Positions 12,570 through 23,524 of a DNA stretch of 64,000 bases are shown here, piece by piece. The number at the start of each line of letters is the position of its first letter. The first letter of the stretch is position 1. Origin of the DNA: Cryptomeria japonica (taxonomy: Eukaryota; Streptophyta; Pinopsida; Cupressales; Cupressaceae); contig NC_081415.1 of the NCBI RefSeq assembly GCF_030272615.1, forward strand, positions 599,242,144-599,306,143, written 5' to 3'. The notes under the pieces were generated by a model. That model worked only from the letters and a program-made list of their open reading frames with translations, made no database searches and was not told the origin of the DNA. A program made the position numbers and the translations under genes.

Positions 12570-14045
12570 CAAATTTTACTGTTTGGTTTTTATTATGCTT
12601 ATGACCATATAGCTGGATATAGAAATTAGGAAAATACATTGGTTTTTAGGATTACAATGAATGACAATGCAATTTTTAATTTTTTATTATATCTCATGTT
12701 CAACAAATAGTGTGTCCATAGTAAAATTTTGTTAGATATCTAAACATGTAGTTTTAGTTCTTAAATGAGAAAAATAAATGATATAACAAGGATTTGATCT
12801 ATTTCAACTACAAATTTAATATAGACTATGTTTAAGTTTAGTTCAATCGAAATGAACCAGAATTTCAATTTTAGTATATGCAAAATATAAGACATACAGT
12901 TTCACAATTTGTAGCCAGAATTTTGTTGAGGACCCCAAGCTGTATAAGAGATTCTTAAGTGAGAGCTATGAATAACAAAAGTGGACTCTAAATATCACAA
13001 TGGCTACCTTTGTTATAGTTCAAACACTTGAAGTGTTTTCGTATAATCAACAACGGCTCAAGACTTGTGGACCATATCCCATATTCAAGCTACATCTTGT
13101 ACCCGATCATCAACTTGAAAATGGCATTACAGTCCCAATTACAATTACATTGAATATTCGGACAAAACTAAAGTTCAAGTGACATATTAGAAGCACTTTT
13201 CCATCACTTAACACAAACTAACCTGTTTTGCTATAAAAAGCTATTGTCCTTTGTTTTTTAGGCTTACAATGAATGACAATGTAATTTTTTAATTTTTTAT
13301 TATATCTCATGTTCAACTAATAGCGTCCCCATAGTAAAATTTTGCTACGTATCTAAACATTTAGTTTTAGTTCTTAAATGACAAAAAAAAATGATATAGC
13401 AAGGATGTGATCTATTTCAACTACGAATTTAATATAGCTACATTTTGCAGCCAATCATCAACTTGAATATTCGAACGAAACTAAAGTTCAAGTGACATAT
13501 TAGAAGCACTTTTACATCACTCAACACAAACTAACCTCTTTTGCTATAAAAAGCTATTGTGCTTTGTTTTTTAGGCTTACAATGAATGACAATGCAATTT
13601 TTAATTTTTTATTATATCTCATGTTCAACAAATAGCGTGACCACAGTAAAATTTTGTTAGATATCTAAACATGTAGGTTTAGTTCTTAAATGACAAAAAT
13701 AAATGATATAGCAAGGATTTTATCTATTTCAACTAAAAATTTAATATAGGCTATGTTTAAGTTTAGTTCAATCGAAATGAACCAGAGTTTCAATTTTAGT
13801 ATATGCAAAATATAAGACATACAGTTTCACAATTTGTAGTCAGATTTTTATTTAATATTTTAGTAACACATACTTTACCTTCTTTGCTTAGATATGTGTA
13901 TCCATGAGGGGGTCTCAAATTTTTTTTTATATCTATTTGTATTCGATATCACACCATTTCCAGATATGGGTACGTATGTATTTTTATAATTTCTATATCC
14001 AACTGTATGGTCACAAGCATAATAAAAACCAAATAGTAAAAATGT
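12570..14045. repeat. Inverted repeat arms flanking the 12.6-13.8 kb repeats
   Basis: Bases 12570-12632 and 13986-14045 are reverse complements over about 60 bp with a handful of mismatches; the shared core is TTTGGTTTTTATTATGCTT. The right arm lies in a 66-codon minus-strand open frame (14075-13875) that I do not recognise. The arms may be ends of one foldback element or two copies of an older repeat. Confidence 0.6.
12645..13845. repeat. Three copies of a ~0.2-0.3-kb AT-rich unit with linking repeat
   Basis: The phrase TTACAATGAATGACAATG recurs at about 12652, 13263 and 13575. The same downstream sequence follows each time (ATATCTCATGTTCAAC, AAATGATATA, TTCAACTA). The first and third copies extend ~270 bp to ACATACAGTTTCACAATTTG; the second stops after ~185 bp. 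A second block ending in CTATAAAAAGCTATTG precedes copies two and three (13089-13255 and 13440-13567). The pattern fits unequal duplication of a ~310-bp composite unit. Confidence 0.85.
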
Positions 14046-14171
14046 CTTTGCGATAATCATGCCACTAGCCAACAAATCAAAATCGTTAGCACAAGCTCGT
14101 AATCAGAACTAAAGGCAAATAATATCTTTACAGTATAGAAATCTACAAAACTAAAGGCAAATAATAGTTCT

Positions 14172-14505
14172 GTTGATTTGTGGCTAATAAATTGATTAAT
14201 CTTTCCTTAATTATTCATTTTTCTTTGATTGCTTAAACTATTATTTTCGATTGAAGTGTCATAAAAAGTGAACAAAGATACCACTGGCAATTTATGTTTG
14301 ACTTAGGCTATTACTTAAATAAAAATTAGTGTCAATTCTTGGTTAATAAGAGATCCTGGGGTGCACCGTGATTCGAATCTTGCCCAACTATGGGACTAAA
14401 TTTTAATTTTATTGTAAAGTGGGTTCTTCTTCGTTTTTCCTTATGTGCCTGCTTTGTGAGCTTTTTGGGTAGGCGATAAACCTAGTATTAGCCACAAATC
14501 GACAT
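14172..14505. mobile_element. Small TIR (MITE-like) unit containing a tRNA-like SINE head
   Basis: An 18-bp arm GTTGATTTGTGGCTAATA at 14172-14189 is matched by its reverse complement with one mismatch at 14488-14505, giving a 334-bp unit. Inside, 14341-14380 resembles a tRNA promoter: GGTTAATAAGAG, then a B-box-like GATTCGAATC at 14370-14379. No clear target duplication was found. It could be a MITE, a SINE with coincidental flanks, or a composite. Confidence 0.4.
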
Positions 14506-15284
14506 AACTAAAACCCAAATAATTTGGAGGCCGCAAAACTAAATATCCTCTCGAATGCCAACTAATTTTTTTTAATCCACCAAAACAGAAGGGAAAACCC
14601 TCAAAATGGCTGCAATTGTTATGAAAATTTCAGAATCACATTTCAAAAACAACAAAGAATACTCTCCAAATGTCTGTTAAATAGAGAATAAACATAATGA
14701 AAGCACTCATCTCTTCTTGGGTGGCCTCCCTTAAAACCCTTTGTTTCCCAATGCTCAAAATTTTAAACGACAATTCTAGGGATTTTAGATGGCTGTGGGC
14801 TACATACTTGGGAAAAATGGTTCCAGCTCGATCCTTTAAACACTTTCTTGTTTTCCACATAGATTGCAAACATAAAACCTATGGAAACACAAAAACCAGC
14901 ATTAGACAGTAGTCAGAAAGAAATAAATTATACACAAAATTAGATTAAAAGTTACCTTAAGTCAAAAAATCTTAAACGCCAACTGCAGATCGCAGGAAAT
15001 CTTTAGACACCCTCTTCTTGTCCAAAACAAAAACACACAACAAAGTCATCGAAAACTAAACACAATACTAATATACCCAACAATGGCAAACCAAACTCCA
15101 AATAACAGGGTAATCGATGAAACAAAAACCTCTAAATGCCCTCTTCTCTTCTAAAAAACATAACATAGCTAGACAAATAGCAACGATGTTTTGAATACCC
15201 TCCACTTTGCAGGCTAAACGGAGATATTCTTCACTGCAAATGAACAAAACTTCCCAAAACTATTCTGCAGGCTGAACGCAGATA
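14506..15284. other. Spacer, no gene recognised
   Basis: Moderately AT-rich. A 77-codon minus-strand open frame at 14869-14636 has mixed, protein-like composition but matches nothing I know and may be an exon or gene relic. From about 15180 the sequence becomes diverged 464-bp-array material (GCAGATATTTTTCATTGC). Confidence 0.4.
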
Positions 15285-16628
15285 TTTTTCATTGCAAATG
15301 GATGAAACTGTCTAAAACTATCAATGCCGAGGCCAAGGGAATAAAAAAAAAAGAGAAATACGCAGATATTCTTCACTGGAAGTGAACGAAAGCATCGAAA
15401 ACCATTCTACAGATATTTTTCATTGCAAATGGATGAAACTGCCGAGGCCAAGCGAATTAATTATGCCGTCCAAAACCATTAATGCCCAAGGAAAACGATT
15501 TAATTTCGTTGTTAGCAAAAATTAAATACACTTTCCGATAACATGTCACCCAAAATATATTTTATAAACAATATGTTTAACACAATTTTCGATAACTATA
15601 AAAAAACATGGCAAAACACATCGACCGGAAACAGGGAATCCGGTGCACTGACAATTTTTTGGGCATAAATGCCCACACTAGAAAGCCTATCGGCTTAATT
15701 AGAATCATATCAATATTCACCACAATGCTAGTCTTAATTACTAAGGACCTTTCATTGCAAATGGATGAAACTGCCTAAAACTATCAATGTCGAGGCCAAG
15801 GGAATTTAAAAAACCAAAGAAATACACAGATATTCTTCACTGGAAGTGAACGAAAGCATCGAAAACCATTCTGTAGATATTTTTCATTGCAAATGGATGA
15901 AACTGCCGAGGCCAAGCGAATTAATTGTGCCGTCCAAAACCATTAATGCCCAAGGCAAACGATTTAATTTCTTTGTCAGTGAAAATTAAATACACTTTCC
16001 GATAACATGTCACCCAAAATATATTTTATAAACAATACGTTTAACACAATTTCCGATAACTATAAAAAAAACATGGCAAAACACATCGACTAGAAATAGG
16101 GAATCCGATGCATTGACAATTTTTTGGGCATAAATGCCCCCACTGGAAAGCCTATTGGCTTAATTAGAATCATATCAATATTCACCACCATGCTAGTCTT
16201 AATTACTAAGGACCTTTCATTGCAAATGGATGAAACTGTCTAAAACTATCAATGCCGAGGCCAAGGGAATTTAAAAAACTAGAGAAATACGCAGATATTC
16301 TTCACTGGAAGTGAACGAAAGCATCGAAAACCATTCTGCAGATATTTTTCATTGCAAATGGATGAAACTGCCGAGGCCAAGTGAATTAATTGTGCCGTCC
16401 AAAACCATTAATGCCCAAGGCAAACGATTTAATTTCGTTGTCAGCGAAAATTAAATACACTTTCCGATAACATGTCACCCAAAATATATTTTATAAACAA
16501 TACGTTTAACACAATTTCCGATAACTATAAAAAAAACATGACAAAACACATCGACCGGAAACAGGGAATCGGACGCACTGACAATTTTTCGGGCATAAAT
16601 GCCCCCACTGGAAAGCCTATCGGCTTAA
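15285..16628. repeat. Three tandem copies of a ~464-bp unit
   Basis: Landmark TCAATG(C/T)CGAGGCCAAGGGA lies at 15321, 15784 and 16249, giving periods of 463 and 465 bp. Copies are highly similar, with scattered substitutions. Each holds two CATTGCAAATGGATGAAACTG segments, a TATAAAAAAA stretch and the end block GGGCATAAATGCCC...AAAGCCTATCGGCTTA. The last copy ends at CGGCTTA near 16627. No credible protein frame spans a unit. Confidence 0.95.
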
Positions 16629-17340
16629 ATATACATTTACCATACTATTTATCTATTTATGTCTTATCTTAAAGAAAAAAGAGTTTCCTAAAGTTAATCT
16701 AGGATAATTAAATAAATGCAAACAATTTACGTATTATTGATTTAGATTAAGCACAATTGAAAATAGATAATTAAAAAGATTTTTTTGAAGATTAAATGTA
16801 AAATGATAGGGCACTTAATTATGAGAATTATAGTGAAGAAATAACCTTGATGTAGAATAGAACCTAATGATTTAGGCAAGAAAATAGATGTTCTTGAAAT
16901 ACTCATTGTTGGGAGCTTTGACAGGATTTCATTCATTTATAGTAAATATTTTAAAGACAAAAAGAATGTTGGGGTTCATGTAAAGTAGTGGATCCAACTA
17001 GGCAATTTTTTAGTGTATTCATCTTGTTTTTGACATATGTAATCTATTTGAACCTACAAAATAGAGAGATAATGTATAATAAGTAGTCTTTCTTGCACAT
17101 CTAAAACATGGACACAAATTAGAAGCTTTCTCTAACTATCTAGGAAACTGAAAAAACATAGGAGTGATAGAAAATTTTCTCTTGTACAAAAAGTGTTGTG
17201 GTAATAGGATGATATGTATCTTCATCTAGACACAAGGATGAGTTGGGTGAACCCACAAATAAATAAAAATATAGGTGGCCTCGAAAAAATTTGCAAACAC
17301 CCTCGAGAGAAGGTACACCTTTGAATGAAGAGACTTTTTT
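16629..17340. other. AT-rich spacer, no gene seen
   Basis: Only short frames of low-complexity composition on both strands. Confidence 0.6.
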
Positions 17341-17360
17341 GTCTTTCATTTGAATGGGGT

Positions 17361-17533
17361 CTTTCAATTGAAGGTTATTTCTGCATAACCTTCATTTGAA
17401 GGCCTAATCATGATTATTTTCATTAGTAAAATAATATCTTCATTCAAAGGGGACCTTCAAATGAAGGCATTATTTTATATATTTTTTGAAAACTTAAAAA
17501 CTCTCAAATGATAGTTATTTTGTCATTTGAGAG
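17361..17533. repeat. Cluster of perfect and near-perfect palindromes
   Basis: CTTTCAATTGAAGG (17361-17374) and CCTTCATTTGAAGG (17389-17402) are each nearly self-complementary. They also pair with each other across a 6-base loop. CCTTCAAATGAAGG follows at 17454-17467. A hairpin at 17501-17533 has 11-bp arms CTCTCAAATGA / TCATTTGAGAG. Confidence 0.8.
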
Positions 17534-18574
17534 CCACTATGCATTTGAACCCATGAGATGAAGATGGAAATGAAGAATTTGAAGTCACACGAAGCTATGA
17601 AGCCATGAGAGGAAGAAACATAAAGGTTTTGAGCCACATCATCCAGCTACCACATCAACCTAGCATTGTAGATAGGTGCATTTTTATTTATTTCTCAACC
17701 ATATCTCCCTCACATTTTCCAATTATTCATGACACATTAATTCCACTTTTACAAATTTCCCTTTTCCAATTTTTTTTTCTAGGCCATGGCAAAATCAACT
17801 ATAAGGAGAGGATATCAAGACTCAAGCATACATATCACCTAATGGAATCGACCCTATTCCACTCAACAACAAAGAAGACATTTACGCAACCAACACCAAA
17901 TGTATTTGATGCAAGCATCTTCTTAAGGTGATTGTCCTCATGCATTTTGAGACACATTTTTCCCTCTTGTTTTTTGTAATAATCTTAAATAAGTTACTAT
18001 TCTCAATAATACCCTAACTCTAACTATTGGTGTGTGCAGGACAATGTCTGAGGCAACTAATGAGAGTAAAGATGCAGAAGTCTTCTTGAACTACATCATA
18101 TCACATCAAGAGTTCATATTTTTGGGCTTGGCTAAAAAGTCATATTATTATAGTTGGACAATCACAATCAACAAACATAGCTTGCCAAACAACATACTTA
18201 CAAATGCAATCAATGCATAGACATATTGCTATAACATAAGTGCAAGATACAATACAAAGGAATTAATCAAGTTTCTCCTATTTTTTTGGCCAAACTATTA
18301 TACAAAAAATGTCTTCTATTATCTGCATACTACAATTGTTAATTATAGTATAATTGAATATTCAGTTTTCTACTACATTTCAAGAGAACAACTCAACTTA
18401 ATTTCAAATAATTATCATAACAAAGAAAATGTTCATTTTTTCAACTATTGTCTGTGGTCTAATATAACATTCAAAGTATATTTTACTATCAGCGTAATTA
18501 TTGCACTTTGTTGAAGTGTAAGTGCTAGCTATAGAAGTGGACGAGTAGAAAAATAATCTGGCCATTGATTTTAC
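17534..18574. other. Spacer, no gene recognised
   Basis: Open frames at 17605-17931 and 18032-18220 (plus strand) are short and of unremarkable composition. I see no domain, splice-supported model or repeat that explains them. Confidence 0.45.
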
Positions 18575-19012
18575 ATGGTAACCCGTCAGCAGAGTTTCGA
18601 AGAATCTAATTGTTTTAATGTACAGATTCGAGGGACGCCTAGAATATTTGTTGCAGATCGTCCACTTCCGAAGATATTTACAAGATATGACAAATTTTGG
18701 CGAAGAAATTGGTGCTTCAATGTTTGTTCGGCCCCCTCTGGATTAAGAACAATGCATGATATGACCGGAGGCGATGGAGACACCGAGCACAGGATTGATT
18801 TTTTTGGAATACCTTTGTTTTTTGTGGGCCTCTCACGATCATCTTCGAATACTGCCTCTCTCTTGGCAACTTCTTTAGAGGAGGAAAGCTTAAGGGAAGG
18901 AAGATATTCCCAATTCTTAGATGCTGCCAATGAATGGAATGTTGTCAGCCGTGGAGAATTTAATGACCAAAACTATTCTTTGCCATGGCTGTTGCAAAGA
19001 TCTCTTTTATAA
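18575..19012 (+). CDS. Unidentified 145-codon ORF in a GC-richer island
   Basis: ATG at 18575 opens 145 codons ending just before the AT-rich sequence at 19013. The product is mixed in composition with Trp/Cys residues (FWRRNWCFNVC) and no signal peptide or membrane segment. The antisense frame 18930-18586 is also open for 114 codons, and its Lys/Ser/Pro-rich product looks at least as protein-like, so the true strand is uncertain. The island is clearly less AT-rich than its flanks and contains CpGs, which suggests an exon or a captured gene fragment. I do not recognise a family on either strand. Confidence 0.35.
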   Translation: MVTRQQSFEESNCFNVQIRGTPRIFVADRPLPKIFTRYDKFWRRNWCFNVCSAPSGLRTMHDMTGGDGDTEHRIDFFGIPLFFVGLSRSSSNTASLLATSLEEESLREGRYSQFLDAANEWNVVSRGEFNDQNYSLPWLLQRSLL

Positions 19013-19090
19013 TATATCAACTCAGTTTTTTCCTAACGATGTTCATTTTTAGATTTTTATAATTATGAGATTGTATGTATATTGTTTTTT

Positions 19091-19213
19091 AATTTGGTTG
19101 TGTGAGTATTTTTTTGTATTAATGTTTTGGATCACATATCTTTCTTATGATCTCTATTTCATTCTGATGATGTGATCCGAAACATTGATGCAAAAAGTAC
19201 TCACAACCAAATC
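19091..19213. repeat. 46-bp inverted repeat with ~31-base loop
   Basis: Arm 19091-19137 and arm 19169-19213 are complementary apart from a 2-base indel and about half a dozen positions. Most mismatches are T opposite G and would be wobble pairs in RNA. The loop is pyrimidine-rich. It could be a tiny MITE or an RNA hairpin in the 3' region of the 18575-19012 ORF. Confidence 0.75.
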
Positions 19214-19274
19214 AAAAGAAACACACATACAGAAATTCATTTGTTTTAGCTATTTACATGCTCTAACAAGAACT

Positions 19275-19426
19275 GTTTGCTTTTGTATAAATAGTCAACA
19301 AAGATCTGTTGTTGTATAACTCATGAATTCACTCAAGTTCTTCAAGGATTGCTTGCTTTTGTATAAATAGTCTACAAAGATCTGTTGTTGTGTAACTCAT
19401 GAATTCACTCAAGTTCTTCAAGAATT
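19275..19426. repeat. Two 76-bp tandem copies, each with a TATAAATAG motif
   Basis: TGCTTTTGTATAAATAGTC starts at 19278 and again at 19354. The following sequence (AAAGATCTGTTGTTG, CATGAATTCACTCAAG) repeats with only a few changes. Each copy holds a good plant TATA-box sequence, but no gene is seen downstream on the plus strand. Confidence 0.9.
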
Positions 19427-20029
19427 ATGTATAGTATTTGTGTCTTGGTATTTCAATATAATTATTTTGTTTGAATTTAAATTTGTTAGAATTTACATTG
19501 TATTTGCAGGAATTGTGTATAAGAAGATCATTACGCTATAAATAAAATTTATATTTTTTTATGAATGATTTTTATTTTGTCAAAATTAAAATTTTTATAT
19601 GAACTTACATTTTGTTGTTTATTGCTTGTGATAAATATATAATAATTATTTTCTTTAGATTTTATGATATTATACATTTAAATTTTGATAATAGAAAAAT
19701 AACATGAATATGATAAAAATGAACCTCAAAATACATAAAGATATATTTATTGTTACAATTTAAAAATTAAAAATAAATTGAAAAAACATTTCATACAAAT
19801 ATAACATCAAAATATTGTAATAACGAAAAATGGTTAATGCAATACATTAAATATTTTTACTTTCTAAAATATAAAAAGCTCAACATAAATGTAAAGGATT
19901 TTTTTGAATAATGCTAATAAAATATTACTCAAATTAACTTATAAATCCATCTCCATTGCCCTTTACAGTGCGATTGCAGTTCCATGCAAACAGTACTACA
20001 AAGAGAACGAAAAGTTTGCTACTGGTCCG
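19427..20029. other. AT-rich 3' flank of AAA-ATPase 1
   Basis: Very AT-rich with homopolymer runs and no ORF. It contains the 3' untranslated region of the convergent minus-strand gene near 20000. Confidence 0.6.
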
Positions 20030-21475
20030 TTACTTGTCTTGTTCAGAAGCTGGTGGAGCTTTGTCCGCACTTGAATTGTCATATTCTTCAACAGAATTGA
20101 ACTCATCGCCTTTAGTGAAACCAGGCAGTATTTGAACAGCCCTTTCCTTAGCCCTGCCAAGTCCTACAATCAGGTTCTGAAGCGCAGCGGTGGGATTATC
20201 ACTAGCCCTCATCAATTCTTCGCTGACATCCGCCGGCGTAATCTGCGCCGCCTCCATCGAAACCTCAATCTTCTCAAACAGAGGATGATCTTCAACGCCA
20301 AGATAATTCCGAGCAAGAACTTTGAACGCAGAAAAAGTGCAGAAGGACAGATGAATATGCTTATCCATGCGCCCTGACCGAAGAAGCGCAGGGTCCAGCC
20401 GCTCAACATAATTTGTAGTAAAAATAATAATCCGCTCGCTGCCGCAGCAGGACCACAAGCCATCTGTGAAATTCAAAACCCCAGAAAGAGTCACCATGCT
20501 TTCCGGCGCCTCGTTCTCTGGTTTTCCAGTAGCCGGATCGGGTTCTTCCTTGCTCTCTCTCTTAGGCTTCTTTTTCCGGTCCGTCAGATCCAGCGAACAG
20601 TCGATGTCCTCGATCACAATAACAGACTTGTTAGTAGTAGCAATCAAAAGCTTTCTGAGCTCAGTATTGCTCCTAACATCGGTTAACTCCAGGTCATAAA
20701 TATCATACTCCAGAAAATTAGAAATAGCGGCAATCATACTCGATTTTCCGGTACCGGGAGGGCCGTAGAGCAAATACCCCCTTTTCCACGCGCGGCCGAC
20801 CTTCTTATAATACTTTTCTCTCTGTGAAAACTTCGTAAGGTCCTCCATTATGTCGTTCTTCAACTCGGGGTCAAGAGCCAGGGTTTGGAAAGTCGTCGGA
20901 TGATCGAAAACCACCGGCGTCCAGGACAGCCCGTTATTACCTTTATTCGTGTAAATCTTCCGGTGCCGGTTTTTGAGCTCCAGTATTTTGCCCTCCACCA
21001 AAATATGCGGCAGATAGGTATCAAATACCTTGGCTTTGTCCTTCTTGTGGCACTGGAGTTCGAAATACCGCTTTTCGTCCGAGATGGAATTCCAGAAATG
21101 CCTGGGCTGTTTCAGCTCTCGGGTGCGGAAAGTCCACCAGACTTTGATGCCCTGAAATTTGTCCATGACTTGCTGCTCTCTGTCCAAGGTGAAGGTAAAG
21201 GCTCTGCCATTTTCGGGCTTGTTGAGCTTCAATCTATCTGCAGTTGAATAAGAACGCGTGCTTAAATAAGTTTGCACCGATTCGTAAACCTCGCTTATTC
21301 TCATGCCATCATATTCTTCAATTACAATGGTGATGTAGCAAGACAGGAATTTTACAAGCCTGCTGAGTAGCAGAATGAGACGGTCGTAGAATTCAGGCGG
21401 GAGGCATTCCTTGAGCAGTGTTCTGATAAAGAAAATGGTGGTCATGAGCGTCCCGAGGTTCCACCACATCTCCAT
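20030..21475 (-). CDS. BCS1-like AAA-ATPase, copy 1
   Basis: An intact, intronless 481-codon frame. I start at ATG 21475 (MEMWWNLGTL), the start shared with the paralogues; the frame is open further upstream but without an ATG. Order: N-terminal hydrophobic anchor (about 5-25), AAA-associated N-terminal domain, a basic KKVGRAWKRGYLL stretch, Walker A GPPGTGKS (238-245), Walker B VIVIEDID (285-292), an acidic/basic linker, then GVLNFTDGLWSCCG, sensor-1 FTTN and arginine-finger region ALLRSGRMD. This is the plant BCS1/AATP1 family: membrane-anchored, organelle or ER-associated ATPases often induced by stress or pathogens, usually intronless. The variable C-tail is acidic. The exact orthologue and location cannot be told from sequence. 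Confidence 0.95.
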   Translation of the reverse strand: MEMWWNLGTLMTTIFFIRTLLKECLPPEFYDRLILLLSRLVKFLSCYITIVIEEYDGMRISEVYESVQTYLSTRSYSTADRLKLNKPENGRAFTFTLDREQQVMDKFQGIKVWWTFRTRELKQPRHFWNSISDEKRYFELQCHKKDKAKVFDTYLPHILVEGKILELKNRHRKIYTNKGNNGLSWTPVVFDHPTTFQTLALDPELKNDIMEDLTKFSQREKYYKKVGRAWKRGYLLYGPPGTGKSSMIAAISNFLEYDIYDLELTDVRSNTELRKLLIATTNKSVIVIEDIDCSLDLTDRKKKPKRESKEEPDPATGKPENEAPESMVTLSGVLNFTDGLWSCCGSERIIIFTTNYVERLDPALLRSGRMDKHIHLSFCTFSAFKVLARNYLGVEDHPLFEKIEVSMEAAQITPADVSEELMRASDNPTAALQNLIVGLGRAKERAVQILPGFTKGDEFNSVEEYDNSSADKAPPASEQDK

Positions 21476-22833
21476 AATTGGTGCAGTGGGCTTACGAGGC
21501 AAAACCCCACAACAAATTTAAAGAAGCTTGAGAAAGAAGCTTTCCATGGCGAATAGCTTTACAAAGCAGTCGGTGCCGTGTCTGTGACGGGTGACCTGTG
21601 AAAGATGATTCGCGACTTTTTTATCAGTCATTTAAAAATTATGAAAATTATTTATTACTTTAAATTAATATTTTTCTTTCAAATGTTTAAGATTACGATG
21701 CATGATGACGTGTCATCCGAAATAAGTACACTTGCAATTTTTATTTCACTCATTATCTTGCAATGTGTAAATATCTCACATTGCACGATAGGTTATTAAA
21801 GAGTATAAAACTTATATAGGTAACTTGGACGTGAAGTCTAGATAAAGTCGGCTTTTTTTTACTGCACATAAAGTTATTAAATAAAGTTGGCTTATAACTT
21901 GAACACGAAGTTATAAAGCTTGCTCATAACTTAGATGTGAAGTTTCTAAATGAAGTTAATTTATATATTTGTTTGTCTCTTACATTTTAAGTATAAATAA
22001 GGGGTTTATCAAATTATCATAGTTTATTATATTAATTAAAAGATAATTATAATTTATGAGTTATTTTATTATTTTTTTAATAATAATATGTATTGATCAT
22101 ATTTTGATTTTTGAATATATCATTATAAAATGATGTTTTTTATTTTTTTGTTAGTAGAATCTTTTGATGCAATTATTATAATGATATTAAGGAATAATTA
22201 ATTTAATGATGATTAATATATGGACATTAAGTTATTATTTTTTCCATATTAAAGTGATGATAACAAGAATTTTAGAGTTAATTATTGTTTGTATATGAAG
22301 TGGCATATTCTTATGTTAAATTTAGCTCAACATTTAACCCCTATCGATCTTCATTTCATCTCATTGCACTTATTCCCATGTATTCACTATCTACTCATCC
22401 ATGTTTTATACCCATTAACACTCATTTCCAAACATTCACTCTATACCTCAAGATCATCATCATATCCTTGCATAGTAGATCTATGTGGCTCAAGATTGAT
22501 CCATCTCAATTCTAAGTAGTGTATGTATGAACCCTAAAATTAAAATTGTCATTTCCAAATTTTAACTTTCCTAACTCTTTATACTAGCCATTTAAGCCAA
22601 CAAACACACATTTTGTGCAACATGTTGCTATGTCATGGTATTTTGTCAACTAAATGAGACTCCAAACACATTTCTTTTAAAGAGTTGCATCTACTTGAGG
22701 TGAATCCTAGAATCAAGAGAGTTATACAAACTTTTCTCCATTATATTGGAAATAGATTTACAATAGAACAATTCATTCTTTTCTACGAGTGTCTTGTCAT
22801 ATTTCATTTATGAGATAAAAATGTGATGCTCTT
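21476..22833. other. Upstream of AAA-ATPase 1; AT-rich spacer with small repeats
   Basis: The gene's promoter should lie within the first few hundred bases, but no clear TATA box was found. Around 21821-21960 a short degenerate direct repeat (TAACTTGGACGTGAAG, TAACTTGAACACGAAG, TAACTTAGATGTGAAG) occurs three times. No gene recognised. Confidence 0.5.
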
Positions 22834-23430
22834 TTAACATATCTTAAAGCCAAGATAGTGGTGAAGTAGTCCCAAATCCATCATGTTGAAGAATTTCTTT
22901 AGATTGTTCTTCACATTGTTAATGAGATTGTTTGAACTTCTTCTGGTCAAAGGATCATGATCCACATATAGAAAAAGAATGAAAATATTTGTGCCTATCT
23001 TTTTTAATGTACAATTTTGAATCTGAGAGGCTACGGGTAAAACTATAATGCAATAGGTGACCATTTATATTTAATTTGCAATGCCCTAGGGGCCTACTTA
23101 AGCCCATAAAGTGACATAATTAAATAACACACATTTGAGGATGATGTTAATAAATGGAACCTTCAAGTTGATTCCTGTATACTCTTCTAGATCAACATTT
23201 ATGAACACACCCTTTATGTCAATCTATTGAAGCTTCCATCCTTTATGTGGTTCTAATGATTAGACAACTCTAATAGTTTTGATCTTGTAGTGGGTGCAAA
23301 GGTCTCTTCATAATGAATGCCCTCCTTTTGATAATATCCATTTGCAACAAGTCATGCTTTATATTTTTTGATATATTGTTCTTCTTTGTGTTTTGTTTAG
23401 AAAATCTTTTTTTAGTCAATGGGTTTCTTT
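22834..23430 (-). pseudogene. Ty1/copia reverse transcriptase relic
   Basis: Minus-strand translation in several frames gives an ordered copia RT. It begins with an EGIDYxETFAP-like segment near 23340 and passes through a decayed DIKGVF region. It then reaches a YVDD box degenerated to YVDHD and ends with DLGLLHHYLGFKI near 22840. Stops and frameshifts are frequent and no LTRs are nearby, so this is an old fragment. It abuts a LINE-type RNase H relic in the opposite orientation. Confidence 0.8.
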
Positions 23431-23524
23431 CTTGTAGGCAGATTGACAAGATCCCATGTTTGATTCTATATTAAGGAGTCATACTCAAAATCCATGGAAT
23501 TCCTCCACAATAGTTGACTTAATG

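Noticed and set aside
14341-14410. tRNA gene
   Set aside because: There is a B-box-like GATTCGAATC, but no acceptor stem or anticodon arm can be folded; it is at best a SINE head.
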